This document shows, one piece after another, positions 43,447 to 52,175 of a stretch of 64,000 nt of DNA (position 1 is its first letter; every line of letters starts with the position of its first letter). The stretch comes from Salibacterium lacus (lineage in GTDB: Bacteria; Bacillota; Bacilli; Bacillales; Marinococcaceae). A program made the translations under genes and the position numbers. A model generated the notes under the pieces. That model made no database searches and was not told the origin of the DNA. It saw nothing but the letters and a program-made list of their open reading frames with translations. The stretch is taken from NCBI RefSeq assembly GCF_042684865.1, contig NZ_JBHUML010000002.1, positions 992,001 to 1,056,000 on the forward strand. The letters are read 5' to 3'.

Positions 43447-44178
43447 TTGAATGGAACAATGAAAGCTTTACATTTTTACAGCAGTCTCCTCGATCACACG
43501 TTTGAGATGCCCGTTTATCTCCCGCCTCATTACAGTCCGTTATATACATACCACCTGGCCATCACCCAGGACGGCCGGGATTATTTTCAACTCGGAAAGA
43601 TCGGAAGAAAAATGGAAGCATCTATGGAGCAGGGAGCGGAACAGACCATTGTAGTCGGTATCCCCTATCCTGACAAAATGCAGCGCAGACAGTGGTACCA
43701 TCCTGCCGGCAGCAGCTGCCGGACGTATATGGCGTTTCTGGCGTCCGAACTTCTCCCATTTCTGGAACAGACGTATTCAACGTACGGCCTTCCACACGGG
43801 CGGATATTAATGGGGGATTCTCTCGGAGGAACCATTTCCCTGCTGACGGCCCTGCATTATCCGAATACATTTGCCCGTGTTATTATGCAGTCACCATTTG
43901 TCAATGACGAGGTCTTACAGACCGTATCTCAAAACGATGCCTGGAAACTGTTTGATATCTACCATACCATAGGAACCGGGGAAACAGATGTACATACGAC
44001 AGACGGTAAAGTCGTTGATTTTCTCACGCCGAACCGAAAACTGTTTCACCGTTTCCAGCATAAAAACAGACATTACCATTATGATGAACTGGATGGGGCG
44101 CATAACTGGGCAGTTTGGGAAAAAGATCTCCCCCGGGCTCTGCGTTTTATGCTCCACCATGATAGTGGAAAGGAATGA
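43447..44178 (+). CDS. Alpha/beta-hydrolase esterase (YjcH-like)
   Basis: The 243-aa protein matches the esterase D-like family. The nucleophile is Ser in MGDSLGGTISLLTAL near residue 118, a typical GxSxG. A late His in DGAHNWAVWEKDLP completes the triad. The N-terminus (YLPPHYSPLYTYHLAITQDGRDYF) is like B. subtilis YjcH. A TTG start at 43447 fits AAAGGAAG and aligns with the YjcH start. The next gene is a YjcF-like acetyltransferase, so the yjcH-yjcF neighbourhood is kept without the yjcG gene. Confidence 0.85.
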   Translation: MNGTMKALHFYSSLLDHTFEMPVYLPPHYSPLYTYHLAITQDGRDYFQLGKIGRKMEASMEQGAEQTIVVGIPYPDKMQRRQWYHPAGSSCRTYMAFLASELLPFLEQTYSTYGLPHGRILMGDSLGGTISLLTALHYPNTFARVIMQSPFVNDEVLQTVSQNDAWKLFDIYHTIGTGETDVHTTDGKVVDFLTPNRKLFHRFQHKNRHYHYDELDGAHNWAVWEKDLPRALRFMLHHDSGKE

Positions 44179-44185
44179 TCCCAAT

Positions 44186-44614
44186 ATGATAACTGTATCT
44201 CAGGTACACGACGACAAACAAAAGCAGGATGCGTATCACGTCCGGTTCCAGGTATTTGTGCACGAACAAAACGTGCCCGAAGAAATGGAAATGGACGAAC
44301 ATGACGAAACAGCTTACCATTTCACGGCGTATGATGATCATCTTCCAGTTGGCGCGGGACGTCTTCGCTTTGTAGACAACATTGGAAAAGCAGAACGCGT
44401 CTGTGTTCTTTCTTCTTACCGCTCCACCGGGACCGGCAGAGCTGTGATGGAAAAAATGGAACAGACAGCGAAGGACACCGGAGCATCCGGTATGAAACTG
44501 AATGCCCAGATCAGCGCCTCTGATTTTTATAAAAAACTCGGTTATACGGTCACTTCCGGAGAATTTTACGATGCCGGTATTCCCCACGTTGAAATGAAAA
44601 AAACATGGATATGA
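44186..44614 (+). CDS. GNAT-family N-acetyltransferase (YjcF-like)
   Basis: The 142-aa protein is a single GNAT domain: VRFQVFVHEQNVPEEMEMDEHDE, AGRLRFVDNIGKAERVCVLSSYRSTGTGRAVMEKME (the acetyl-CoA loop), and a closing DAGIPHVEMKKTW. It resembles YjcF/ElaA-type transferases whose substrates are unknown. The ATG at 44186 follows GAAAGGAATGATC, 7 bases after the esterase stop, so the two are co-transcribed. Confidence 0.88.
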   Translation: MITVSQVHDDKQKQDAYHVRFQVFVHEQNVPEEMEMDEHDETAYHFTAYDDHLPVGAGRLRFVDNIGKAERVCVLSSYRSTGTGRAVMEKMEQTAKDTGASGMKLNAQISASDFYKKLGYTVTSGEFYDAGIPHVEMKKTWI

Positions 44615-44629
44615 TTATCCTCCCAGCAT

Positions 44630-44666
44630 AAAAAGCAGCTTCAGGAAAACTGAAGCTGATTTTTTA
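44630..44666. terminator. Bidirectional terminator
   Basis: AGCTTCAG pairs with CTGAAGCT around AAAA, with A and T runs on both sides. It includes the stop codon of the 79-aa minus-strand gene. Confidence 0.85.
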
Positions 44667-44903
44667 TGCCTGAAAATCCAGACGTTCTCCAATGCCATAC
44701 AGTTCCTGTTCTATTTCTTTTCGTTTGTTGATTACGACTGTCTCTTCATGATGGCGGGTGTCATTTCTTTCATTCTTATCCTGGAATTGCGTCATCACCG
44801 CTTCCTGTACCCGGTCCACCCTGGGTACCGCTGGTGCCTGTTCTGCTCGGCGGCTTTCATAATTCACGGCGGTCTCATTGTTCACAGGTGCAATATAACC
44901 CAT
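44664..44903 (-). CDS. Hypothetical protein (79 aa)
   Basis: The protein is hydrophilic and probably largely disordered, with a charged helical end (HHEETVVINKRKEIEQELYGIGERL). No cysteine or membrane segment is present and I recognise no family. A GGAGAGGTGATAAA site precedes the ATG, which supports translation. Its place next to coat genes may hint at a sporulation role, but nothing in the sequence shows this. Confidence 0.7.
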   Translation of the reverse strand: MGYIAPVNNETAVNYESRRAEQAPAVPRVDRVQEAVMTQFQDKNERNDTRHHEETVVINKRKEIEQELYGIGERLDFQA

Positions 44904-45097
44904 TTTATCACCTCTCCGCTATTACTCCGCTCATCATCTTTTGTATTCTTTACAATCTATATACCCGAAATTTATATTTTTAACCCTTTTCCTTCAGAAC
45001 AAACGCCCATTTATCGTAAATTCGTCTATTTTCATACACCCTTTGCGGGCTGTAGATATATGATGATAAGGAAAAGACAGCTAAAGGAGTGAATGTA

Positions 45098-45577
45098 ATG
45101 GGATGCAGAAAACACGAAGAGGCTGCAGGCAGCTGCGTCTGCGATGCGGTTGCGGCCATCAAGAATGCTCAGGATCAGGTTGATAACAATGGTGGCAACT
45201 GCCGGAACAAATGCTTTGACAGCTTGTTAAGCCCTTCCGGCAATAACAACGGGCTGGATACAGTTCCGTTCCTTCTTCAAACAAAAACAGGTGAATATTT
45301 TTCCTCTGTTGGAGCGGTAGGTAGAAATGACTGCTTCCAGACCGCTTTCTTCCGTGTGGAAAAGATCGATGAAGATAACTGCTGCGCCACCCTTTCTCTT
45401 CTTCGTCCTGATAGCGAACTCGAATGCAGCAAATGCTGTGTGGACCCGATGTCGTTATGCGAAGTGGAAGAACTCGAGCGCACCCGCTACTGCATCGAAG
45501 TAGATCTCGACTGCTTCTGCGCAATTCAGTGCCTGGATCCAAATCTTGTCGGCGACATCGACCACCACTGCAAATAG
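45098..45577 (+). CDS. cotZ: Spore coat/crust protein CotZ (CotY/ExsY family)
   Basis: The 159-aa protein is very cysteine-rich and matches CotZ: GSCVCDAVAAIKNAQDQV, NCRNKCFDSLL, NCCATLSLLRP, CSKCCVDPMSLCEVEELERTRYCIEVDLDCFCAIQCL. CotZ anchors the outermost spore layer by self-assembly. The ATG at 45098 follows AAAGGAGTGAA. It should be transcribed late in the mother cell. I could not fix a sigma-K promoter with confidence. Confidence 0.95.
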   Translation: MGCRKHEEAAGSCVCDAVAAIKNAQDQVDNNGGNCRNKCFDSLLSPSGNNNGLDTVPFLLQTKTGEYFSSVGAVGRNDCFQTAFFRVEKIDEDNCCATLSLLRPDSELECSKCCVDPMSLCEVEELERTRYCIEVDLDCFCAIQCLDPNLVGDIDHHCK

Positions 45578-45588
45578 GGAAGAACACA

Positions 45589-45621
45589 AAATCAGCCGGT
45601 TCGATCCGGCTGATTTTTTTA
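45589..45621. terminator. Bidirectional terminator between cotZ and cotO
   Basis: AAAATCAGCCGG pairs with CCGGCTGATTTT, with A and T runs on both sides. Confidence 0.9.
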
Positions 45622-46083
45622 TAGACTGATGATACGCATGTGGACAATATCTTTTACCGGTATGACGTTTTCTTCAAAACTTCTCCGGTCCCTGAATGTT
45701 ATTTGTTCTTTTGTTGAATCAAGGATATCCCCGTGGAAGTACTGCTCGTTGGTTTCACACGCCACCACCGGATGAAGAAAGTGAGGAAGGGTTTCTATAT
45801 AATGCAGCAGATCCCGGACCGTCTGCTCCGAGCTGTCGCTTTCTGCTTCCAATAGGTTCTCCGGTATTTCTTCTTCATCAGGGGGATCATCGTTCTTTTT
45901 CTCTTCTTCTGCCTTTTTGGAGCGGTTGTTCTTGCGGACACCATTTTTTCTCCGTTTTCCCGTTCCCGCGTTTTTTTTAATGGAAACGGTCTGCCCCGGC
46001 CCTGAAAATGAGGTAAATGCAGGTTGTTCGATGTAGTACAGCGGCCCCGTTTCCTTTTTGGATCCATGCTCTTCCTGTTCCAT
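45619..46083 (-). CDS. cotO: Spore coat protein CotO-like
   Basis: The 154-aa protein fits the CotO pattern: a short PLYYIEQP start, a long basic and acidic low-complexity middle (KKAEEEKKNDDPPDEEEIPE), and a conserved C-terminal domain (VRDLLHYIETLPHFLHPVVACET ... IPVKDIVHMRI). CotO is a morphogenetic coat protein. The ATG at 46081-46083 fits AGAGGGGG. It converges on cotZ, whereas in B. subtilis, as I recall, the equivalent genes run in the same direction. Confidence 0.82.
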   Translation of the reverse strand: MEQEEHGSKKETGPLYYIEQPAFTSFSGPGQTVSIKKNAGTGKRRKNGVRKNNRSKKAEEEKKNDDPPDEEEIPENLLEAESDSSEQTVRDLLHYIETLPHFLHPVVACETNEQYFHGDILDSTKEQITFRDRRSFEENVIPVKDIVHMRIISL

Positions 46084-46212
46084 TCCATCCATCCCCCTCT
46101 GCAAACAAAAGTCTTTTTCCTACCTCCACTATATGCATGTGTTTTTTATTCATTCCTGCAACAGTTACATTTTTTTCATTTGATCTTTTTTATTTAATGG
46201 ATATAGGCATTA

Positions 46213-46261
46213 AAAAAAAGAGCCCCGGTCCATTTTGAATGGAATCCGGAGCTCTTTTTTG
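46213..46261 (-). terminator. Terminator after the YjcZ-like gene
   Basis: AAAAAAGAGC and GCTCTTTTTT enclose further pairing (CCGG/CCGG around TCCATTTTGAATGGA). Confidence 0.85.
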
Positions 46262-46274
46262 AGCAGCTTCGTTT

Positions 46275-46361
46275 CTAGCAAACGTAAGCGGACCCAACGA
46301 TCACGAGCAGGATGAACAGAACAACGATAAGCGTGAAACTGTTGTTAAAACCGTGGGACAT
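46275..46361 (-). CDS. YjcZ-family sporulation micropeptide (28 aa)
   Basis: The 28-aa product MSHGFNNSFTLIVVLFILLV followed by IVGSAYVC has the short glycine-leading N-terminus and hydrophobic helix ending in a cysteine that define YjcZ-type peptides. These are made in quantity during sporulation. GGGAGG precedes the ATG and a terminator follows. It lies beside the cot genes. Confidence 0.85.
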   Translation of the reverse strand: MSHGFNNSFTLIVVLFILLVIVGSAYVC

Positions 46362-46479
46362 CAGCTATTCCTCCCTTTCAAGGAAGATTGAGATATGCTT
46401 CTCACCATAGCTGTATGCACAGGGAAGGCTTTTGTTCAAGATTTATCCGGAATCAAACACCTGCCCAACACATGGTTTT

Positions 46480-48540
46480 TTATCTTACCTGCGCTGCCTG
46501 TTTCTGTCCCTTCTTCATATGGTCTTTCGTTTCCATATGAATGCTTTGACCGTCAGAGAGGTTGGTGAAGACGATCGGTGTGATGGTGGAAGATGCATTT
46601 TCTTCAATCTTTTGAAGATCGGCAGTCACAAGAGCCTGTCCCTGCTTGACTTCATCGCCTTCCTCTACATGCACATCGAAACCTTCCCCTTTCATGTTGA
46701 CGGTATCAAGCCCGATATGAACGAGGATTTCAAGACCTTCAGCTGTCTTAATACCGACAGCGTGTTTTGTTGGAAACACATTATGAATCGTACCGTCGAC
46801 CGGAGAAACAAACTCTCCGTTTTCCGGTTTCACGGCAAAACCGTCTCCCATCATTTTTCCGGAGAATACATCATCCGGCACGTCTTCAATGTTCACGATT
46901 TCACCATCTGCGATACCTCCGATCATGATAGAGGACCCTTCCCCGATCTGCACCGCAGGCTCAGCCTCTTTCTGCGGATCGAGTTCAGGTGATTCATCGG
47001 TCGGTGCAGCAGGAGCACGGCCGTTGATAATATCCTGCATCTGTGATTTCAGTGCATCGGACTGTGTGCCGAAGATAGCCTGCACATTATTGCCGACTTC
47101 CATCACCCCGGATGCACCAAGTTTTTGCAGACGTTTTTTGTCGACGCTGCTTTTATCGTGAACGGTGATACGGAGTCTTGTAATACATGCATCAAGATGA
47201 TCCAGGTTCTCTTGACCGCCGAACGCTTCGAGTACGTTGTACGGCAGCTCGCCGGCGCTTGAAGAACCGGACTGTTGGTCATTCTCGTCTTCTTCATCGT
47301 CTTCACGTCCCGGCGTCATCAAGTTGAACTTCGTAATCGCAAACCGGAAGATAACGTAATACACAACGAATAGGATCAATCCGACCCAGATCACGTGCCA
47401 CCACGGCGTTGTATTCGGTATAATGCCGAACAGGAAGAAGTCGATGACACCGCCGGAGAACGTCTGACCTATTTTAACATCAAGCAGGTGCATCGCCACA
47501 AACGAGAAACCTGCCAATATGGCGTGAATTCCAAATAGGACCGGTGCCACGAATAGAAAGCTGAACGAAAGCGGCTCTGTAATTCCTGTCAGAAACGATG
47601 TCAAAGCAGCGGATCCCATGATACCTGCTACATATTTTTTCTTGGCTGCATTGGCACAGTGATAAATCGCAAGTGCGGCACCCGGAAGGCCGAACATCAT
47701 GAACGGAAAGCGTCCTACCATAAAGGTACCCGCTGTAAACTCTTCCACACCGTCCTGATACTGTGCGAAAAAGATCTGCTGGTCCCCGGTAATGGTCTGC
47801 CCCGCTTCATTCACGTACGTCCCAAACTCATACCAGAACGGGTTATAAAACACATGGTGCAGTCCAAACGGTATTAACGCCCGTTCAATGACACCGAAAA
47901 TAAAAACGGAAATCGTCGTATTCGATTCGGTGACGACATGGGACATATTGTTCAAGAGACCCTGAACCGGCGGCCATACAAAGGTTAATGCCGCACCTAT
48001 AATCAACCCTCCGAAAGCGGTCGCAATCGGTACAAACCGCTTCCCTGCAAAGAATCCCAGGTACTGAGGCAGTTGAATATTATAATAACGGTTGTACATA
48101 AACGCCCCGAGTATTCCGGCAATGATACCACCGAATACCCCTGTCTGCAGCGTCGGTACACCGAGTATTTCGGCAAATGCCGGGTCATTACCTGCCATTT
48201 CGGAGGTAACCCCTTCAATAACCCCCATCGTTACATTGATAATGAAAAAGCCGATGAGAGCGGCAAGACCGGCAACGCCGTCTCCATTCGCAAGACCGAT
48301 TGCCACCCCGACAGCGAACAGGACAGCAAGGTTGTCAAAAACGACTCCACCCGCATCCATCATCAATTGTGAAATGAAAACAAATATTTCAGATTCGAGA
48401 AACGGCATAATGGCAATCATGTTGTCTTCCTGCATTGCCGTCCCGATGGCAAGCATTAATCCGGCAGCTGGCAGCAGCGCGACCGGAAGCATCAAGGACC
48501 GGCCGATACGCTGAAGCAGGCCGAACGCTTTTTTCCACAT
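46480..48540 (-). CDS. ptsG: PTS glucose-specific EIICBA permease PtsG
   Basis: The 686-aa protein imports and phosphorylates glucose. Domain order is IIC (about residues 1-410, 8-10 membrane segments, with FGLPGAALAIYHCA and GITEPLSF), IIB (about 430-510, phosphocysteine in LDACITRLRITV) and IIA (about 560-686, phosphohistidine in EILVHIGLDTVNMKG). The ATG at 48538-48540 follows AAAGGGAGGAAA. A long in-frame extension upstream lies inside the antiterminator leader and is not coding. Control is by GlcT at the hairpin in the leader. Confidence 0.96.
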   Translation of the reverse strand: MWKKAFGLLQRIGRSLMLPVALLPAAGLMLAIGTAMQEDNMIAIMPFLESEIFVFISQLMMDAGGVVFDNLAVLFAVGVAIGLANGDGVAGLAALIGFFIINVTMGVIEGVTSEMAGNDPAFAEILGVPTLQTGVFGGIIAGILGAFMYNRYYNIQLPQYLGFFAGKRFVPIATAFGGLIIGAALTFVWPPVQGLLNNMSHVVTESNTTISVFIFGVIERALIPFGLHHVFYNPFWYEFGTYVNEAGQTITGDQQIFFAQYQDGVEEFTAGTFMVGRFPFMMFGLPGAALAIYHCANAAKKKYVAGIMGSAALTSFLTGITEPLSFSFLFVAPVLFGIHAILAGFSFVAMHLLDVKIGQTFSGGVIDFFLFGIIPNTTPWWHVIWVGLILFVVYYVIFRFAITKFNLMTPGREDDEEDENDQQSGSSSAGELPYNVLEAFGGQENLDHLDACITRLRITVHDKSSVDKKRLQKLGASGVMEVGNNVQAIFGTQSDALKSQMQDIINGRAPAAPTDESPELDPQKEAEPAVQIGEGSSIMIGGIADGEIVNIEDVPDDVFSGKMMGDGFAVKPENGEFVSPVDGTIHNVFPTKHAVGIKTAEGLEILVHIGLDTVNMKGEGFDVHVEEGDEVKQGQALVTADLQKIEENASSTITPIVFTNLSDGQSIHMETKDHMKKGQKQAAQVR

Positions 48541-48580
48541 TGTATTTCCTCCCTTTTTTTGAAGCAGCAGCATAAAAAAA

Positions 48581-48673
48581 GGCATGAGAGACAGGCGGTG
48601 CGTTTTACTGGATTCGGGAAAGATACACGTATCCCCAAACCTCAAGAAACGAACCAGCCACTTCTCTCATGCC
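48581..48673 (-). terminator. Leader terminator upstream of ptsG
   Basis: GGCATGAGAG pairs with TCTCATGCC at the other end of the leader, followed on the minus strand by seven T. This hairpin would stop transcription before ptsG unless the GlcT target next to it is bound. Confidence 0.75.
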
Positions 48674-48692
48674 TGCTTGACCAGTCACACGG
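48661..48692 (-). promoter_or_regulatory. Ribonucleic antiterminator (RAT) for GlcT
   Basis: The minus-strand leader contains GTGTGACTGGTC followed by CAGGCATGAG, very like the B. subtilis ptsG RAT. It overlaps the first strand of the terminator stem, so binding by active GlcT would prevent termination and turn on ptsG. Confidence 0.75.
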
Positions 48693-48707
48693 AAATGATT
48701 GGGATAT

Positions 48708-49541
48708 TTATTTATGTTTTCTTGAAAGCCTTTGCAAATGAAGCGTTAAATACACAACTTCACTTTCCGGTACAGGTGTTTTCAATGCCTGCTGCATCAT
48801 TGTTATCAACTTCCAAGAAAGATTGTAGCACACGGGGTATTCGTATTTCAATACATTTTTTAATGAATCCGGTTCGTCTCCATAGTCCCCTCTTTGTATA
48901 CGCTCCAACGTCTGGTGGAGATGGCGCAGAAGCCGCTGATGATCCAGATTTTTCGTATTCATGGAAACCTCCAGCGTCTCTTCAATACGTTCGACAAGCC
49001 CGGATACAAGCCTTGTATGTTCATTCAACTCCTGCAGCGGGCGCTGGGTCAGTGCTGTATGAATATGGAGCGCGACAAAACCGATTTCTCCTTCAGGCAT
49101 CGGGATTCCTGTACACGTTTCAAGATGAAACAACAAGTCCCTCGCTGCCTGGTATTCTGCCGGATAGGCAAGTTCTGTCTCCTGTAGAAACGGATTTCGT
49201 ATTTCCATGCCTTGTTTTATCCGGTGCACCGCATAGTACAGATGATCAGTCAATGCAACGTGAATATGTTCGTGCAGCTGGACCTGAAATCGATTTTCAA
49301 GCATCGTCATGCAATCGTTCATACAGCCGATGAATGATTCATCCACTTCAATCAAAAGCTGTTTATATTGTTCCTGCTCCTGCTCGTTTTTCAGGACAAA
49401 AAACTTTTCAGCGCCGCTTTCATCCACAGGATCTCCTTCTTTCTTCCCGAACCCTATCCCCTTTCCCGTTAAAATGACTTCATCGAGTTCGGAATGAAGG
49501 GCGATGACAACATTATTATTTAGTACTTTTTTCACTTCCAT
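48708..49541 (-). CDS. glcT: Glucose PTS antiterminator GlcT
   Basis: The 277-aa BglG-family protein has an RNA-binding co-antiterminator domain at about residues 1-60 (VLNNNVVIALHSELDEVILTGKGIGF) and two PTS-regulation domains (about 65-170 and 175-277) with conserved histidines in HIHVALTDHLYYAVHR and GFVALHIHTA. Without glucose it is phosphorylated by PtsG and inactive. With glucose it binds the RAT in the ptsG leader immediately downstream. The overlap of gene end and ptsG promoter is tight. Confidence 0.95.
   Translation of the reverse strand: MEVKKVLNNNVVIALHSELDEVILTGKGIGFGKKEGDPVDESGAEKFFVLKNEQEQEQYKQLLIEVDESFIGCMNDCMTMLENRFQVQLHEHIHVALTDHLYYAVHRIKQGMEIRNPFLQETELAYPAEYQAARDLLFHLETCTGIPMPEGEIGFVALHIHTALTQRPLQELNEHTRLVSGLVERIEETLEVSMNTKNLDHQRLLRHLHQTLERIQRGDYGDEPDSLKNVLKYEYPVCYNLSWKLITMMQQALKTPVPESEVVYLTLHLQRLSRKHK
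48709..48737 (-). promoter_or_regulatory. Candidate ptsG promoter inside the glcT 3' end
   Basis: TTGCAA (48737-48732), a 17-base spacer and TAAATA (48714-48709) on the minus strand would start the transcript just before the RAT. Confidence 0.5.
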
Positions 49542-49608
49542 AAACCAACCCCATCTCCAATCTGACTCAGTCCATCATCTTACCTGCGTTTTCTGACATC
49601 GTCAACAA

Positions 49609-49643
49609 AAAAACGGCTCATCCGATGGATGAGCCGGCGTTTC
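49609..49643 (-). terminator. Terminator after fabI
   Basis: CGGCTCATCC pairs with GGATGAGCCG around GAT, followed on the minus strand by a T run. Confidence 0.85.
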
Positions 49644-49653
49644 CTTTTACCGT

Positions 49654-50436
49654 TTACAAACCGACCTTGTTGTACCCAGCGTCGACGTGTATAGTCTCTC
49701 CGGTGATACCCCGGGCCAGGTCGCTCATTAAAAAGAGAGCGGTATCCCCTACTTCTTCCTGGGTAACGAGCCGGTTTAACGGAGCTTTTTCCTCCATTTC
49801 CTGCAGGACATCGTTAAAACCACCGATGCCTTTAGCGGAAAGGGTGCGGATGGGCCCCGCGGAAATAGCGTTGACGCGGATGCTGTCTTTTCCAAGGTCA
49901 TTGGCAAGATACTGAACACTTGCATCAAGGGAGGCTTTGGCCACTCCCATTACATTATAGTTCTTTACAATCCGTTCGCCCCCGAGATACGTCATCGTAA
50001 CGATGGACCCGCCTTCTTTCATCAAGTCCAGTTCCCGGATCACTTTAGCCACCGCCGTCAACGAATAGGAACTGATACTGTGAGCCAGCATAAAACCATC
50101 ACGGGTCGTATTCAGATAATCCCCGTCCAGTTCTTCCTTATTGGCAAAAGCGATGCAGTGTGCAAGACCGTCAATGTGCCCGACTTTGTCTTTAATATCC
50201 TGAAATGTCTTTTCAATTTCATTGTCATCTGTTATATCACAGGGAAGGACCATCGTTTCTTCCTGATCAAGAGAATCGGCAAGCTGTCTCACATTCTTTT
50301 CCATTCTCTCACCGGCGTATGTAAATATAAGTGTCGCACCGGCTTTAGAAAGGCTCTGCGATATTCCCCAGGCAATACTTCGTTTATTGGCCACCCCCAT
50401 GATGACGTATGTTTTTCCTTCGAGTGAAAGATTCAT
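49654..50436 (-). CDS. fabI: Enoyl-[acyl-carrier-protein] reductase FabI
   Basis: The 260-aa short-chain dehydrogenase reduces enoyl-ACP in the last step of the fatty acid elongation cycle. It has MGVANKRSIAWGIS, the active Tyr-x6-Lys in YNVMGVAKASL, and ISAGPIRTLSAKGIGGF. This is the FabI form, usually inhibited by triclosan. AAAGGAGCG precedes the ATG. It is divergent from prpE, as in the conserved Bacillus arrangement. Confidence 0.96.
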   Translation of the reverse strand: MNLSLEGKTYVIMGVANKRSIAWGISQSLSKAGATLIFTYAGERMEKNVRQLADSLDQEETMVLPCDITDDNEIEKTFQDIKDKVGHIDGLAHCIAFANKEELDGDYLNTTRDGFMLAHSISSYSLTAVAKVIRELDLMKEGGSIVTMTYLGGERIVKNYNVMGVAKASLDASVQYLANDLGKDSIRVNAISAGPIRTLSAKGIGGFNDVLQEMEEKAPLNRLVTQEEVGDTALFLMSDLARGITGETIHVDAGYNKVGL

Positions 50437-50536
50437 TACTATTCGCTCCTTTTGGACTGGTTGAATGGGTTGATTTTAACATAGTGTTACGATATATTAT
50501 AGCATTGTTCCATGAGGGAAAAAAGGAGGTTCCGAC

Positions 50537-51283
50537 TTGGAGACATTTGATTTCATCGGTGATGTGCACGGCTGTTATCAAGAACTGACGGCCTGGTTTC
50601 ACAAAGCCGGTTATAAAAAAAACGGGGACAAATACGAGCACCCGGATGGACGGACCCCGGTCTTCATAGGAGATCTTACAGACAGGGGACCGGACTCTAC
50701 AAGCGTTATTGAGCTTGTGGCTGCGATGGTGGAGAAAGGAACTGCGCTGTATATTCCAGGGAACCATTGTGATAAGCTGTACCGGTATATGCTGGGACGT
50801 CCTGTGCAGATCACCGGAGGGATGGACACCACCATTGAAGAACTGAAGGCCCTTTCTCCAGAACTATCGAAAAGCATTCAAAACACATTTATGCATCTGT
50901 TTGAGAAGGCTCCGCTTTACCTCCGGCTGGACCAGGACAGCATTGCCGCAGCTCATGCCGGCATTCCGGAAAAGTATATCGGCCAAAGCGGGAAAAGCGT
51001 TAAAACGTTTGTTCTTTACGGAGACATCACCGGGGAGAAAAAGGAGGATGGAACCCCGGTAAGACGGGACTGGGCCGCACATTATACCGGAAAACGCCTG
51101 ATTGTCTACGGACACACTCCTGTGCCGAAACCACGGCAATTAAATCACACCGTCAACATAGACACCGGTTGTGTATTCGGCGGGCATTTAACAGGGCTGC
51201 ACTATCCTGAAATGACGTATACCCAGGTACCGTCGAGCATGCCGTATATCCCTGAAAAATTTCGCTTTTTTCCTGACATCTGA
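50537..51283 (+). CDS. prpE: Bis(5'-nucleosyl)-tetraphosphatase PrpE
   Basis: The 248-aa metallophosphatase has the motifs GDVHGCYQEL, GDLTDRGPDS, GNHCDKL and a late GHTP, matching Bacillus PrpE including the unusual GNHC. It hydrolyses Ap4A-type nucleotides, and in B. subtilis it affects spore germination. A TTG start follows AAAAAAGGAGGTTCC. Its stop codon directly abuts that of the convergent pseudouridine synthase gene. Confidence 0.93.
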   Translation: METFDFIGDVHGCYQELTAWFHKAGYKKNGDKYEHPDGRTPVFIGDLTDRGPDSTSVIELVAAMVEKGTALYIPGNHCDKLYRYMLGRPVQITGGMDTTIEELKALSPELSKSIQNTFMHLFEKAPLYLRLDQDSIAAAHAGIPEKYIGQSGKSVKTFVLYGDITGEKKEDGTPVRRDWAAHYTGKRLIVYGHTPVPKPRQLNHTVNIDTGCVFGGHLTGLHYPEMTYTQVPSSMPYIPEKFRFFPDI

Positions 51284-52171
51284 CTATAGTATGTCCAGCA
51301 TATCTTCCGGCATATCAGCTTCAATCGTCTGCCAAACTTCCTTTACGGGATGAAAAAAACAAAGGCGGCAGGCATGCAGGGCGTGGCGTGCAGCTTCTCT
51401 GTCTTTTGTTCCGTATAAATCATCTCCAACAATCGGATGACCTGCGTAAGCGCTGTGCACCCGGATTTGATGAGTCCGGCCGGAATAAAGAGTGAAACGA
51501 ACCATGGAGCGCCCGTTCTTCCTTTTCACGACCTGAAAACCGGTCTTTGCTCTTTTTCCATGTGTCGTCACATGCTGCTTCACAATACTGTCCGGCCTTC
51601 GTTCTATCGGTGCATAGATAACACCTTCTGAAGGGTACCACATTCGGTCTGTAATGCCGATGTACTGTTTCATGCCGCTGTATGTATCAAAAAAGGCAGC
51701 CAGCCGCTGGTGGGCATAACGATGTTTGGCAATCGTTACAATGCCGCTTGTCTCCCGGTCCAGTCTTGAGACAGCATGAAAAGAAGCACGGATATCATAC
51801 TTTTCGTAATAATAACGCACCGCTCCAGCGAGCGTTTCTGCTTCCCTGCCCCGGCCGGGCAGCGTAGGCAGACCGGGAGGCTTATTTACTACCAGCAGAT
51901 GATTGTCTTCAAACAGGATATCAAGCGGCAGAGGGGAGGCTGGAATCCCTTCTGGAAAAGGCATTTCCGGCAGATACACACAAAGAAGATCTTTGTACCT
52001 GAGGCTGTCTTTCCCGGAAGCCGGGTTATTATTCAGCATGATTTCCCCGTCTCTTTTCAGCACTTTCCACGTGCTTCCCGACATTTTTTTGTTCTGTTTC
52101 AGGTAGGTTTTTACGGATCTGCCGTCTGCTTCCTGCGGAATCGACCATTCCAGCTTGTGGAAGCCTTCCAT
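51284..52171 (-). CDS. RluA/RluD-family pseudouridine synthase (YjbO type)
   Basis: The 295-aa enzyme isomerises uridines in RNA. The catalytic Asp lies in AVSRLDRETSGIVTIAKH. Other family blocks are VVNKPPGLPTLPGRG and LYSGRTHQIRVHSAYAGHPIVGDDLYG. An N-terminal S4-like segment precedes the catalytic domain. The ATG at 52169-52171 fits GGGGAG, which lies in the last codons of nadK, so the genes are coupled. Target sites are unknown. Confidence 0.93.
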   Translation of the reverse strand: MEGFHKLEWSIPQEADGRSVKTYLKQNKKMSGSTWKVLKRDGEIMLNNNPASGKDSLRYKDLLCVYLPEMPFPEGIPASPLPLDILFEDNHLLVVNKPPGLPTLPGRGREAETLAGAVRYYYEKYDIRASFHAVSRLDRETSGIVTIAKHRYAHQRLAAFFDTYSGMKQYIGITDRMWYPSEGVIYAPIERRPDSIVKQHVTTHGKRAKTGFQVVKRKNGRSMVRFTLYSGRTHQIRVHSAYAGHPIVGDDLYGTKDREAARHALHACRLCFFHPVKEVWQTIEADMPEDMLDIL

Positions 52172-52175
52172 CCCG

